Assembly (NCBI GenBank): GCA_023251515.1
Contig: JAHEYQ010000025.1
Span: 1-62,523 of the forward strand
DNA: 62,523 bases
Source: Bacteroidales bacterium
Lineage (GTDB): Bacteria; Bacteroidota; Bacteroidia; Bacteroidales; JACABE01
Direction: 5' to 3'
Positions 7,537 through 16,090 of the stretch are shown piece after piece. Within the stretch, counting starts at the first letter, position 1. The number at the start of each line of letters is the position of its first letter. The notes below the pieces were generated by a model. That model was not told the origin of the DNA and searched no databases. It saw only the letters and a program-made list of their open reading frames with translations. The translations under genes were made by a program, and so were the position numbers.

Positions 7537-8139
7537 ATGAATTTTTTGGCACATGTGTTTTTGTCGGGGAATAACGAAAATCTGATACTGGGCAATCTGA
7601 TTGCTGATTCGGTAAAAGGTAAAATGATAGATTCATTTTCGGATGAAATAAAAAAAGGAATTATTCTGCATCGTATGATAGATACTTACACGGATAATCA
7701 TGCCATAGTAAAATTAAGCAAAATGCGGCTCGAACCCAAATATAAAAAGTATGCAGCCGTAATTGTTGATATTTATTACGATCATTTTCTAGCAGCACAT
7801 TTTCATCGTTTTTCCACTGCTTCGCTCAGTCATACTGCTCATACTGCCTATCATATCTTGATTAAAAACTTCGATATGCTGCCACCCAAAAGCAAACGGA
7901 TACTTCCGTTTATGGCTACCCAAAACTGGTTGGAAGGCTATGCAAATCTGCACGACTTGCAGCGGGTATTCAATGGCATGTCGAGGCGGGCAAGCTTTGC
8001 TTCGGGCATGGAGGATGCCATTGATGACCTCAAAAAAGATTATCAACTCTACGAAAAAGAATTTTTTGGTTTTTTCCCCGACCTTGTTAAATATACCCGA
8101 ATGAAAATTGCTGAAATATCTCAATCTGAAAAGTATTGA
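7537..8139 (+). CDS. acpH: Acyl carrier protein phosphodiesterase (AcpH/DUF479)
   Basis: The enzyme removes the phosphopantetheine arm from acyl carrier protein. The protein is 200 residues from the ATG at 7537. It begins MNFLAHVFLSG and has the GNLIADSVKG segment with Asp24, a known catalytic position in the family. A HRMIDTYTD motif and a DIYYDHFLA motif follow, with the His and Asp metal-site residues of this HD-like fold. The frame extends upstream to 7390, but the extra 49 residues show no family similarity and would include the promoter, so I reject that start. It converges on the lipoprotein gene at 8216, with a shared terminator between them. Confidence 0.88.
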   Translation: MNFLAHVFLSGNNENLILGNLIADSVKGKMIDSFSDEIKKGIILHRMIDTYTDNHAIVKLSKMRLEPKYKKYAAVIVDIYYDHFLAAHFHRFSTASLSHTAHTAYHILIKNFDMLPPKSKRILPFMATQNWLEGYANLHDLQRVFNGMSRRASFASGMEDAIDDLKKDYQLYEKEFFGFFPDLVKYTRMKIAEISQSEKY

Positions 8140-8163
8140 TATTTTTTAATGATCTCTAAAATA

Positions 8164-8193
8164 AAAAGCCGCCCTGTAAACAGAACGGCTTTT
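8164..8193. terminator. Bidirectional intrinsic terminator
   Basis: An 8-bp outer stem (AAAAGCCG/CGGCTTTT) and an inner CTGT/ACAG stem are flanked by A- and T-runs on both sides. It sits between convergent genes and would serve both. Confidence 0.8.
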
Positions 8194-8215
8194 AAAAAAA
8201 ATCAGAGTTATTTTG

Positions 8216-9502
8216 TTATTTAACGTGTTTTGCTTTTACAGCAATACTTGCAACTTCCCATGTTGGTACATTAGCAGTACCACAGAAATATCTAAATGCA
8301 ATATAAACGTTAGTACCATTTACAGCAGATAAATCAATTTCACCAGATTGTGTAAACACAAAATTACCTGCTGATAAAGTAGCATTTATGTCTGTCCATG
8401 TAGCTGTATTAGGATCGCCTGTTCCTGAATAGTTTGTAGAATACATAACTTTAAATGTACCATCACCTGCTGTTCCATATTTCATTGCAGATTGGAATGA
8501 TAATTTTTCTTCGGTATATTGATTAAAATTCATTGCAGGAGAAATTAACCAATCTTCGTTAGGATTATTAACACCGCCAATATAACCTGTAATTTTTGCA
8601 AAGTTTACGCCACCAAAATTGGATTGTCCCCAAACCTGATCGCCAAGAACGCTAACAGCTGACATAACACCTAAACCAGTAGCAAAATCTTCTTTCAACA
8701 AATATGTTGAATTGTCAACCTGCCAGTTTTGAATATCAGTCAAATCGCGGATATAAAATTGCCAATCGCTACCAAATTTACTTAAAATACCAACCAAATT
8801 ACCTTTTCCGCTTGGCATTAAAGCAGAAGCAAAATTTGCAAAATTACTAGTTCTTAAAATCAAACTATTACCTGCTTCATCTTTTATGGTTCTGTTGGTA
8901 GTTGCAGTTGTGGTTGCAAATGATTGTCCAACTTCTGCAAAACTTACGTTTTCTAATTTTACCAGTTTACTGATATCAATTGAATTTAAAGTTGGTATAG
9001 TTACTACCTTAGGAGCTGGTGGTGCAATTGGAAATCCATCTTCAAAAATGTGATTATCAATCATTATATCAGGAATACGACCAATTGCTCCATTATAAAT
9101 ATAACCAATTTGCACTAAACCATTATAATCACCCAAATACAAACCCTTTAACTTAATATAAATTAATTGACCAACTCTTAAATCCACATACAAGTTTGTT
9201 CTATCTATACTTATTTCAATGCCTGCAGTGCTATCTTGAATTTCAATTTTTTTATAGAAATTACCTGACTCGTCATTTGCAACAACATAACCTTTAATAA
9301 CCCAATCTTCACCAATTGAATCTAGTGAGCCAGGATATGAAGCTTTTAAATCAACAATATTAATAAGTGTATCGTTTGCTCCCATTGTAAAATGAGGAAC
9401 AATGATTGGTGGTTGTTCAAATTCATCTTTTATACAACTGGTTAAACCAACCAATGCTACAAGCATGAATAACCCGATAAGTTTTGTTCTGAATGTTTTC
9501 AT
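8216..9502 (-). CDS. Surface lipoprotein with DUF5689 and C-terminal cleaved-adhesin-like domain
   Basis: This 428-residue protein has a lipoprotein signal with the lipobox L20-T-S-C23. The residues right after the cysteine are I-K-D-E, which resembles the K-(D/E)-(D/E) lipoprotein export signal of Bacteroidota and suggests display on the cell surface. Residues from about 35 to 255 match DUF5689, an OB-fold-like domain (GYVVANDESGNFYK, a VDLRVGQL-type strand, WQFYIRD). Residues from about 268 to 428 look like a choice-of-anchor J/cleaved-adhesin jelly roll (LKEDFATG, EDWLISPAMNF). It follows the TonB-dependent receptor gene by 40 bases and is probably its surface partner in capturing a ligand. 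The ligand is unknown. Confidence 0.82.
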   Translation of the reverse strand: MKTFRTKLIGLFMLVALVGLTSCIKDEFEQPPIIVPHFTMGANDTLINIVDLKASYPGSLDSIGEDWVIKGYVVANDESGNFYKKIEIQDSTAGIEISIDRTNLYVDLRVGQLIYIKLKGLYLGDYNGLVQIGYIYNGAIGRIPDIMIDNHIFEDGFPIAPPAPKVVTIPTLNSIDISKLVKLENVSFAEVGQSFATTTATTNRTIKDEAGNSLILRTSNFANFASALMPSGKGNLVGILSKFGSDWQFYIRDLTDIQNWQVDNSTYLLKEDFATGLGVMSAVSVLGDQVWGQSNFGGVNFAKITGYIGGVNNPNEDWLISPAMNFNQYTEEKLSFQSAMKYGTAGDGTFKVMYSTNYSGTGDPNTATWTDINATLSAGNFVFTQSGEIDLSAVNGTNVYIAFRYFCGTANVPTWEVASIAVKAKHVK

Positions 9503-9542
9503 TTTATAGTATTTTTATTGTTTTTACTTTATTTTATTTATA

Positions 9543-12245
9543 TTAAAATCTGATACCCATGTTTAAGAAATATGTTCTGCCTAAGCCATAAAATATTTTT
9601 GCAGGGAATTTATTGGTATTAAAATCAGTATAATCATAACGCAATTGTTCGTAACCACCAGTTGCAAGTTCTGTATTATCAAGCAGATTGGTAATACTGA
9701 AATTAAGATTTATATTAATTTTATTTATTTGCCATGATTTTCCAATAGATGCATCAACAGTGAATCCATCATCAAATTTGGTTTGAGCAATAATTGGATT
9801 AATACGTGGATCACCGGGTAATAAGCCAGTTAAAGCTGCTGTTGTTCTTCTTTCAGGATTAAAATCAGGATAATTATTACCAAAATAATTTAAATTGGCA
9901 TTAAAAAACCAATATTTAGGATGACGATAATTTAAACCAACAGAACCAGCAGTTTGTGGCGTTCCGTTTACACGGAAAGTATTGATATAAACGGTTTGGG
10001 TTTTACTTGGTTGAGAACCGTTATCATAAGTAATGGTAGCCGTAGGATTGCTGGTATAACGGAAGTTTCCGATTGCAGCTACAGCATTTACCGAAATAGT
10101 TGAGGTAGCTTTAAATTCAGCTCCGAATTCCAATCCTTGATGAACCTTATTTATACCTGTCATTTCGTAGTTTACAAATGTTTTCAAATCGTCATGATAA
10201 AAACTGCTTACATCATTCTGATTCCAGAACATGGTCTGATACAGAGTTACACGAGCTTTGATATAAGGAGTACGTAAAATATAATTGATATCACCAGTCC
10301 ATATTCTTTCGTTTTCTAATTTCGAACTTACTTCATCACGGGTTCTGGGCGAGATAAATGAATTATAAACCGATGGAGCTCTTGTTAAGCCTGAGGTGTT
10401 GGCAATAATAAAATTACGTCCGTTTAACTTATACGTAATACCAAATTTGCCACCTCCATTTATAAAATCATATTTGGTAGATTCTCCATAAGAATTATTC
10501 AAATAACGACCATTTTTCATATTACCTTGTCTCCAGAAAGTAGTTGCATTTAAGCTTCCTGCAAAGTAATAATCAATTTTGTCACCAGTAACGTCCACTT
10601 GTCCCCATAGCTGACCGGTATTAGAATAAATCTCGTAATCATAACCATAAGTATCACCTTCTCTTACTTTGCGGTTAGGATTATTCACATCATTTTGTTT
10701 TTTAATAGTATCTCCTATTGCTGTAAGATCTCTTTCTGCAAACTGATCAATATCAAGCCAATAATTCCCACCTAATAAATCGTCAATCGTTTTAAAATGG
10801 TGACCAATATATTTTCTAAACTCAAAACCGCCATCAAATTTTACATTACTTGCCAATTCTTTATTTAGCAAAACGCTAAAACTTAATGTTTTTTGGTCAT
10901 TTCTTCTGTCTTCGATAATATAAACTGCCTGAGAACCCATTTTATTAGCTTCATAGTTATCCTGATACATTCCATTCCAATCAACTTGAGAAGTTAGTGA
11001 GTTATTTTTCCATGCATCTGTAACTTGGTTGGTAACATTTGGATCGAGTTGATAGCTAGGTAAATATCTGTAATAATCAGGACGAGGATCATTAGCTTTA
11101 TACCAATTTAATGCGGTACCACCATTATATCCAAATGAATAACCCAATGAAGTTGTTAATTTGGTTTTGGCATCCATTTCCCAATAATGAGAAAAAATAA
11201 GCATAGGTTCGTGGAAGTTTTTAACTTTTGCGTTTCTAACTTCACCATCCTGCATACCCCAGTTTGGATTATAATAATTATCACCCATCAGATCATAAGC
11301 TTCCTGAGTAGCACCGGCTTGTTGGCCTCTGCGTGTTGGAGAGCCATAAACAGTAATACCAATACTATGGTGATTATTTATTTTTCGTTCGGCTGATAAA
11401 AAATAAGCCCAGGCATCATAGAAAACACCTTTTACATAACCACCTTCACCCCAGCGACGTGAGCCACTGATTGTAAAAGCCCAGTTATTATCCATCAAAC
11501 CAGTTGAATAAGTAAACATGGCACGATTGGTATAAGTTTTATCGGACAATGAATAGGTAAATTTGGTTTGTTTCCTTTGTTTCGAAGCTCTGGTAATAAT
11601 ATTGGTAGCACCACCTAAACCACCAAATCCAAAACGTGAAGATGAAATCATATTATTCACTTCTTTGTTTCTGGTAGCATCGTTAAGTCCACCCCATTCC
11701 GACCAGCTTGCTCTTCCGTTTTCAGCATCATTTACATTAACTCCGTTCATATAAACAGAAAAATTTTCAGAATCATAACCTCTCATTCTGAAATACATAG
11801 CTCCAAGTGTATAACTTGAAGTTGAGGTAAAAATATCGCCAGAAGAATGAAGTAAACCTGACACACTTTGTCCTTTATTTTCATCTTCGCCTTCTAATTC
11901 GGAAATATTTACCTCCGAAACTCCTTTTCTTTCATTATCAGCTGCAACTCTCGAAATTAGCTCAGCTTTTACATAGTTTTGTTTTGATGCAATTTTTACC
12001 GTTGCTTCATACTTTTCGAAACCAACTGCAACAACAGTTAGCGAAATATCTCCATAATTGAGAGCGGTAATTTCAAAATAACCATTTGCATCAGAAACTG
12101 TTTGGCTACTTCCCACAACCACAATTGCTTCAGAAATTGCTTTCCCCGAACTCTGATCATAGACATTACCGGTTAGTTTCCCTTGCTGTGCCATTAAACC
12201 GGCTCCTGTTAGCAGAAAGAGCAACAATAATGTAATCTGTCTCAT
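9543..12245 (-). CDS. TonB-dependent outer-membrane receptor with CarboxypepD-reg-like domain
   Basis: This 900-residue protein has a signal peptide ending MAQQ near residue 20. A carboxypeptidase-regulatory-like beta-sandwich covers about residues 23-100 (GKLTGNVYDQSSGKAI, ITALNYGDIS). A plug domain follows, with MYFRMRGYDSENFSVYMNG and a GGLGGATNI segment near residue 200. A long beta-barrel ends in the aromatic strand YFLNMGIRF. Substrates of such receptors are imported using energy from TonB; two tonB genes occur at 55785-57367. The gene heads an operon with the DUF5689 lipoprotein. Receptor/DUF5689 pairs are known in Bacteroidota, but their substrate cannot be read from sequence. Confidence 0.9.
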   Translation of the reverse strand: MRQITLLLLFLLTGAGLMAQQGKLTGNVYDQSSGKAISEAIVVVGSSQTVSDANGYFEITALNYGDISLTVVAVGFEKYEATVKIASKQNYVKAELISRVAADNERKGVSEVNISELEGEDENKGQSVSGLLHSSGDIFTSTSSYTLGAMYFRMRGYDSENFSVYMNGVNVNDAENGRASWSEWGGLNDATRNKEVNNMISSSRFGFGGLGGATNIITRASKQRKQTKFTYSLSDKTYTNRAMFTYSTGLMDNNWAFTISGSRRWGEGGYVKGVFYDAWAYFLSAERKINNHHSIGITVYGSPTRRGQQAGATQEAYDLMGDNYYNPNWGMQDGEVRNAKVKNFHEPMLIFSHYWEMDAKTKLTTSLGYSFGYNGGTALNWYKANDPRPDYYRYLPSYQLDPNVTNQVTDAWKNNSLTSQVDWNGMYQDNYEANKMGSQAVYIIEDRRNDQKTLSFSVLLNKELASNVKFDGGFEFRKYIGHHFKTIDDLLGGNYWLDIDQFAERDLTAIGDTIKKQNDVNNPNRKVREGDTYGYDYEIYSNTGQLWGQVDVTGDKIDYYFAGSLNATTFWRQGNMKNGRYLNNSYGESTKYDFINGGGKFGITYKLNGRNFIIANTSGLTRAPSVYNSFISPRTRDEVSSKLENERIWTGDINYILRTPYIKARVTLYQTMFWNQNDVSSFYHDDLKTFVNYEMTGINKVHQGLEFGAEFKATSTISVNAVAAIGNFRYTSNPTATITYDNGSQPSKTQTVYINTFRVNGTPQTAGSVGLNYRHPKYWFFNANLNYFGNNYPDFNPERRTTAALTGLLPGDPRINPIIAQTKFDDGFTVDASIGKSWQINKININLNFSITNLLDNTELATGGYEQLRYDYTDFNTNKFPAKIFYGLGRTYFLNMGIRF

Positions 12246-12750
12246 CTTGTTTTAAATGTTAGTGAATATTAATCTTATTAATTGAAAATTATAGTATAGT
12301 ACACATTATCAGTTTTTTAAACTGAGTTTTACGATATAACTTATAATGCGTAATAATTTATTAATCAACACAAATACTTTGCAAAGTAAATAAATATTTT
12401 GATGTCTAATTTAATTATAATAAAATAATTATTAAACCAAAGTTGATTTAATTAATCAATATGTTTGTAATTCAACAATATAAATGCTATTATTGTAAAT
12501 TAAATTAACATTATTATTAAAATAAAAAATATTTAACCCTTAATTAACTGTTGTTTTTTATCATTATTTAATTATTGATTTTCAAAAGAATAAAATTTAA
12601 TCTATAGTCTTATTATCTAGTTGCCAATACCTTAACATATTTGTTTAATCAAAATTATTTTTTTTTTATAAAACTTGTAAATTTGATTAAATAATTTAAT
12701 ACTTTTGAATAAATTTTTTTTCTAAAAAACACGTTTTAAATTTTCATTAT
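12246..12750. other. Intergenic region between divergent outer-membrane protein genes
   Basis: This 505-bp stretch is extremely AT-rich and has no convincing reading frame. It must hold the promoters of the TonB receptor (minus strand) and the beta-barrel gene (plus strand). Only the plus-strand element at 12700-12707 is clear. I see no hairpin of note. Confidence 0.6.
12700..12707 (+). promoter_or_regulatory. -7 promoter element for the beta-barrel gene
   Basis: TACTTTTG fits TAnnTTTG. A TTG at 12675-12677 lies 22 bases upstream and could be the -33 element. The start codon follows at 12751. Confidence 0.5.
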
Positions 12751-13497
12751 ATGAAGAAGATTTATTTTACATTAATTTCTATTATAATCTTGTCAACCAG
12801 CGTTTTCAGTCAAATGAAATATAAACCTTTTGAACTTAATATCAATTCTCCTGACAAAGAAGATGTTTATAAAAGATATATGGAAGGCAAAACTTATATT
12901 GGGTTTAACGGAGGAATTTCGCTCCCGTTTTCTGATTATGGTACCAATATTAATGTTGGATTGGGATTGGGATTGCAGGCAAAATATTTTATTAATGACC
13001 ATTTTGTTTTTGGTGCAAGCTTTAATTATTATCGTTCGGGATTTAAAGATAATTACCTTAAATATTTAAATGATACTCTTTTTTACAGTGTTGCTCTAGA
13101 AGCTTCAGATTCTACAAAAGGAGATTTAAAAGTTTTGTCAACAAATGGAAGTTCAACACTTTATCCTTTTACACTGAATTTAGAATATTATTTTAATCCA
13201 AAAGAAAGATTCAAATTTTTTACTGGTTTAGGTTTAGGTTTTTATGTGGTTAATCATAGTGTAGAAGTAACAACAAACTATGAAAAGCCTCAATTATTCA
13301 GAGAAGCAGAATCTAATTACGGTTCGAAAATAGATTCTTATTTTGGTGTTTCACCTTATGTGGGCTTTATGCTCGATTTTAATGAGTTAATGAGTATGGA
13401 TTTTGATGTAAAATATAATCAGATGTTTTCATCACCAGCATCTTCAAGCCTTTCAGTTAATCTAGGTTTGATTTTTAATTTGGCTTACAAATATTAG
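12751..13497 (+). CDS. Outer-membrane beta-barrel protein
   Basis: This 248-residue protein has a signal peptide (MKKIYFTLISIII, cleavage near VFSQ). The rest is an alternating hydrophobic/polar pattern with Gly-rich turns (YIGFNGGISLP, GLGLGLQAKYF, FFTGLGLGFYV, GVSPYVGFMLDF) and a terminal strand ending LAYKY, typical of a small barrel of the PorT/OmpW-like type. It is transcribed alone, with its own promoter and a strong terminator. The substrate or role is unknown. A structural or adhesin role is as likely as a channel. Confidence 0.75.
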   Translation: MKKIYFTLISIIILSTSVFSQMKYKPFELNINSPDKEDVYKRYMEGKTYIGFNGGISLPFSDYGTNINVGLGLGLQAKYFINDHFVFGASFNYYRSGFKDNYLKYLNDTLFYSVALEASDSTKGDLKVLSTNGSSTLYPFTLNLEYYFNPKERFKFFTGLGLGFYVVNHSVEVTTNYEKPQLFREAESNYGSKIDSYFGVSPYVGFMLDFNELMSMDFDVKYNQMFSSPASSSLSVNLGLIFNLAYKY

Positions 13498-13521
13498 TAT
13501 CTTAAGATTTTTAATGATATA

Positions 13522-13554
13522 AACGACGATTCTAAAAAATAATCGTCGTTTTTT
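13522..13554 (+). terminator. Intrinsic terminator after the beta-barrel gene
   Basis: A 10-bp stem AACGACGATT/AATCGTCGTT (13522-13531 and 13541-13550) is followed by a run of T. Confidence 0.88.
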
Positions 13555-13597
13555 ATGTTTATAAATTTAAAATTCGGCAGATTAATTCAAATAACAT

Positions 13598-13605
13598 TAA
13601 TTTTG
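13598..13605 (+). promoter_or_regulatory. -7 promoter element for the DUF4271 gene
   Basis: TAATTTTG ends 13 bases before the ATG at 13619. The leader is therefore very short and this helps choose the ATG over the TTG one codon upstream. Confidence 0.5.
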
Positions 13606-13618
13606 CAAAAAAAAATTG

Positions 13619-14554
13619 ATGCAGCAGGATTCATTATCAGATATTTCAACAACAAACAATAAGCCAGCATTTTATGTGTTGAACAATGCTGTAAATATGG
13701 ATGTAAATTCAAACACTGATTCTTTGTCCCGTTATTCAGATTCATTGAATTACAAATATTTTTTTAGTTATGCCATAAAATTCAATAGTCAGCCAAAGTC
13801 AGTAAATCTGATAAATACCCGCCCATCTATGTTATCACCTCATTTACTAAAGGTTAGACATAATAAAGCATTACCTTTAAATGCTTATTCAACTGATTGG
13901 GTTCTAATTGTTTTATTGCTTTGTACTGCACTTTTTACCTGGATTTATTATTCTTCATCAAAGCGAATAAAACAAATATTTAATGCCACTTTTACAAATC
14001 GATCAATCAATCAATTAACCCGTGACGGAGATCTTTTTAAAGAGAGAATATCAATACCGCTTACAATTAATTATCTGATTACATTTTCGCTTTTTATTTT
14101 CTTTACAATTCATTACTTTGTAAATTTTAAAGAAAATAATTTATATAATATATTTACTTTTCTGAAAATATTCGGATTGGTAAGTTTTTTAATATTTGCA
14201 AAATGGCTTATCACATCATTTATCGGCTTTGTATTTAAAAATAATAATGCCAGCAGTTACTTTTTGCTAAATAGTTTGATTTTTAATATCGTTTTAGGTT
14301 TGCTTTTACTACCTTTCGATATTTTTTTATTTTATTCGATACAGAGTATTGCACAAAACCTTTTATTTGTTGGTTTTTTAATTATTTTGATAATCAATGC
14401 AATTAGATATTTCAGATATTTAATTATTGGTATAAGCTATTCAAAATTTTCACAATTCTATTTATTTTTATATCTTTGCACCCTTGAAATTTTACCTTTA
14501 TTGATTTTAATAAAAATTTATATAGGTTTGATTGATAATCTTTTATATAAATAA
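13619..14554 (+). CDS. DUF4271 membrane protein
   Basis: This 311-residue protein has a polar, Ser/Asn-rich N-terminal part of about 90 residues. It is followed by a transmembrane segment (VLIVLLLCTALFTWIYY), a basic cytoplasmic stretch and five or six further hydrophobic helices. This layout fits DUF4271, a Bacteroidota family of unknown function that usually precedes a uroporphyrinogen-III synthase-like gene, as it does here 29 bases downstream. I chose the ATG at 13619 because an ATG is more likely than the preceding TTG. It is likely the first gene of an operon with the HemD-like gene, since no terminator separates them. Confidence 0.75.
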   Translation: MQQDSLSDISTTNNKPAFYVLNNAVNMDVNSNTDSLSRYSDSLNYKYFFSYAIKFNSQPKSVNLINTRPSMLSPHLLKVRHNKALPLNAYSTDWVLIVLLLCTALFTWIYYSSSKRIKQIFNATFTNRSINQLTRDGDLFKERISIPLTINYLITFSLFIFFTIHYFVNFKENNLYNIFTFLKIFGLVSFLIFAKWLITSFIGFVFKNNNASSYFLLNSLIFNIVLGLLLLPFDIFLFYSIQSIAQNLLFVGFLIILIINAIRYFRYLIIGISYSKFSQFYLFLYLCTLEILPLLILIKIYIGLIDNLLYK

Positions 14555-14583
14555 ACACTGATAGCATAAAGACTGGTTCTACA

Positions 14584-15339
14584 ATGAAAATAAAAAACAT
14601 CCTGATTTCACAGCCTGCACCATCTGAAAACGAAAAATCACCCTACCGAGATTTAGCAGAAAAATATAATCTAAAAATGGATTTCTTTAAATTTTTCAAA
14701 ATAGAAGGTATCCCAGGTAGAGAGTTCAGAATAGATCGTGTAAATATTGCTGATTTTAGTGCAGTTATTTTTACCAGCCGTCATGCTGTTGACCACTATT
14801 TTAGAATTTCTAAAGAAGTTCGTTTTGAAGTGCCGGATACAATGAAATACTTTTGTATCTCTGAAGCAATTGCTTTATATCTTCAAAAGTATGTACAATA
14901 CCGTAAAAGAAAAATTTTTCATGGCAAACAAACGTTTCCTGAATTGATGGATATTATCTTAAAACACAAAGAAGATAAATTTCTTTTGCCATGCTCAGAT
15001 ATTCATAATCAGGATATTTTTGACTTACTTGAAAAAAATGAAATTCTTTACTCGAAAGCGGTAATTTATAAAACCGTTGATGCAGATTTAAAATCAGAAG
15101 TTGAAATTGACAAATATGATATGTTGGTTTTATTTAGTCCTTCAGGAGTTAAGTCGTTATTTAACAATTATCCCGATTTTAAACAAGGAGAAAAAATTAT
15201 TGCAGGTTTTGGAACAACTACCCATACTGCAATAAAAGAAAGCGGACTTACAGTTAATATTGCTGCTCCAACCAAGTCGTGCCCTTCTATGGGAATGGCA
15301 ATTGAAGAGTTTTTAAAGAAACTTGCAAAAAAGAAATAA
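14584..15339 (+). CDS. hemD: Uroporphyrinogen-III synthase-like protein
   Basis: The 251-residue protein has the two-lobed HemD pattern. Lobe one has ILISQPAP at the start and AVIFTSRHAVDHYF around residue 60. Lobe two has KFLLPCSD near residue 140, AVIYKTVD, DMLVLFSPSGVKSLF and IIAGFGTTTHTAIKE. HemD cyclises hydroxymethylbilane in tetrapyrrole synthesis. No other haem gene is present here, and the neighbours are DUF4271 and rnpA. The protein may therefore be the true enzyme or a Bacteroidota paralogue with another role. The family call is firm and the function moderate. Confidence 0.75.
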   Translation: MKIKNILISQPAPSENEKSPYRDLAEKYNLKMDFFKFFKIEGIPGREFRIDRVNIADFSAVIFTSRHAVDHYFRISKEVRFEVPDTMKYFCISEAIALYLQKYVQYRKRKIFHGKQTFPELMDIILKHKEDKFLLPCSDIHNQDIFDLLEKNEILYSKAVIYKTVDADLKSEVEIDKYDMLVLFSPSGVKSLFNNYPDFKQGEKIIAGFGTTTHTAIKESGLTVNIAAPTKSCPSMGMAIEEFLKKLAKKK

Positions 15340-15355
15340 AATCAACTTTATAAAT

Positions 15356-15383
15356 AAAAGACGTTGGTTATCAACGTCTTTTT
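15356..15383 (+). terminator. Intrinsic terminator just before rnpA
   Basis: An 11-bp perfect stem AAAAGACGTTG/CAACGTCTTTT (15356-15366 and 15372-15382) with a 5-base loop and T-run lies 17 bases after the hemD-like stop. It ends only 13 bases before the rnpA ATG. It either separates the two transcripts or attenuates read-through. Confidence 0.88.
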
Positions 15384-15395
15384 ATTTAAAATTTT

Positions 15396-15782
15396 ATGGA
15401 AACATTTAAGAAGGAAGAAAGACTTTGTAATAAAATCGCAATTGAATCCCTTTTTAAAAAAGGTAAAACTTCTTTTTACTATCCTTTTAGTATCAAATGG
15501 CTTCTTAATCAATCAATTTCAAAATCACCTGCACAAATTCTTATTGTTGTTTCAAAAAGAAATTTTAAAAAAGCAGTTGACAGAAACCGAATAAAAAGAT
15601 TGATAAGAGAAGCTTACCGAAAGAACAAACATATTCTTTATCAAATGCTTAAGGCAAAAAACATAAATGTTTCATTTGCGTTTATATATACTGAAAAAGA
15701 AATTTTAAATTATAAATCAATAGAAGATAAAATAATTTTAACTTTACAACGTTTAATTAAGGAAATTAATAAATCAGATTAA
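15396..15782 (+). CDS. rnpA: Ribonuclease P protein component
   Basis: RnpA binds the RNase P RNA and helps cleave the 5' leader of pre-tRNA. The 128-residue protein shows the family pattern: [17 protein letters not shown] at the start, a beta-strand region with LIVVSKRNF, and the RNR signature in the stretch [18 protein letters not shown]. The length is normal. In many bacteria rpmH precedes rnpA, but here a HemD-like gene does, an order seen in Bacteroidota. yidD follows 34 bases downstream as expected. No clear promoter is visible between the terminator and the ATG. Confidence 0.95.
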   Translation: METFKKEERLCNKIAIESLFKKGKTSFYYPFSIKWLLNQSISKSPAQILIVVSKRNFKKAVDRNRIKRLIREAYRKNKHILYQMLKAKNINVSFAFIYTEKEILNYKSIEDKIILTLQRLIKEINKSD

Positions 15783-15816
15783 TTTTTGGGTCTCAACAGA
15801 AATATCATTATATCAA

Positions 15817-16056
15817 ATGTTTGTATTAGGATTGATAAAAAAAATATTAGGTTTATTCTTTGTTTTTATAATAAGAATTTATCAATATGTGGTTTCACCA
15901 TATTTTCCTGCATCATGCAGATACACTCCAACTTGCTCTGCATTTGGAGTGGAGGCTATTAAAAAGCACGGGGCTTTTAAAGGCGGATGGTTGACACTAA
16001 AAAGAATAACATCTTGCAATCCGTGGGGTGGAAGTGGTTATGATCCTGTACCTTAA
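15817..16056 (+). CDS. yidD: Membrane protein insertion efficiency factor YidD
   Basis: This 79-residue protein has an N-terminal amphipathic or membrane-associated helix ([17 protein letters not shown]). The YidD signature follows: [15 protein letters not shown], then [18 protein letters not shown] and [13 protein letters not shown]. YidD assists insertion of membrane proteins by the Sec/YidC machinery. It lies directly after rnpA, the usual order. It is at the short, typical length of the family. Confidence 0.93.
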   Translation: MFVLGLIKKILGLFFVFIIRIYQYVVSPYFPASCRYTPTCSAFGVEAIKKHGAFKGGWLTLKRITSCNPWGGSGYDPVP

Positions 16057-16090
16057 TTTAATAAATTTAAAAACTAGTAAATAATATTAT

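Noticed and set aside
9543..12245. SusC/SusD polysaccharide-utilisation pair
   Set aside because: The lipoprotein next to the receptor has DUF5689 and jelly-roll features rather than the SusD helical repeats, and no glycosidase gene is near.
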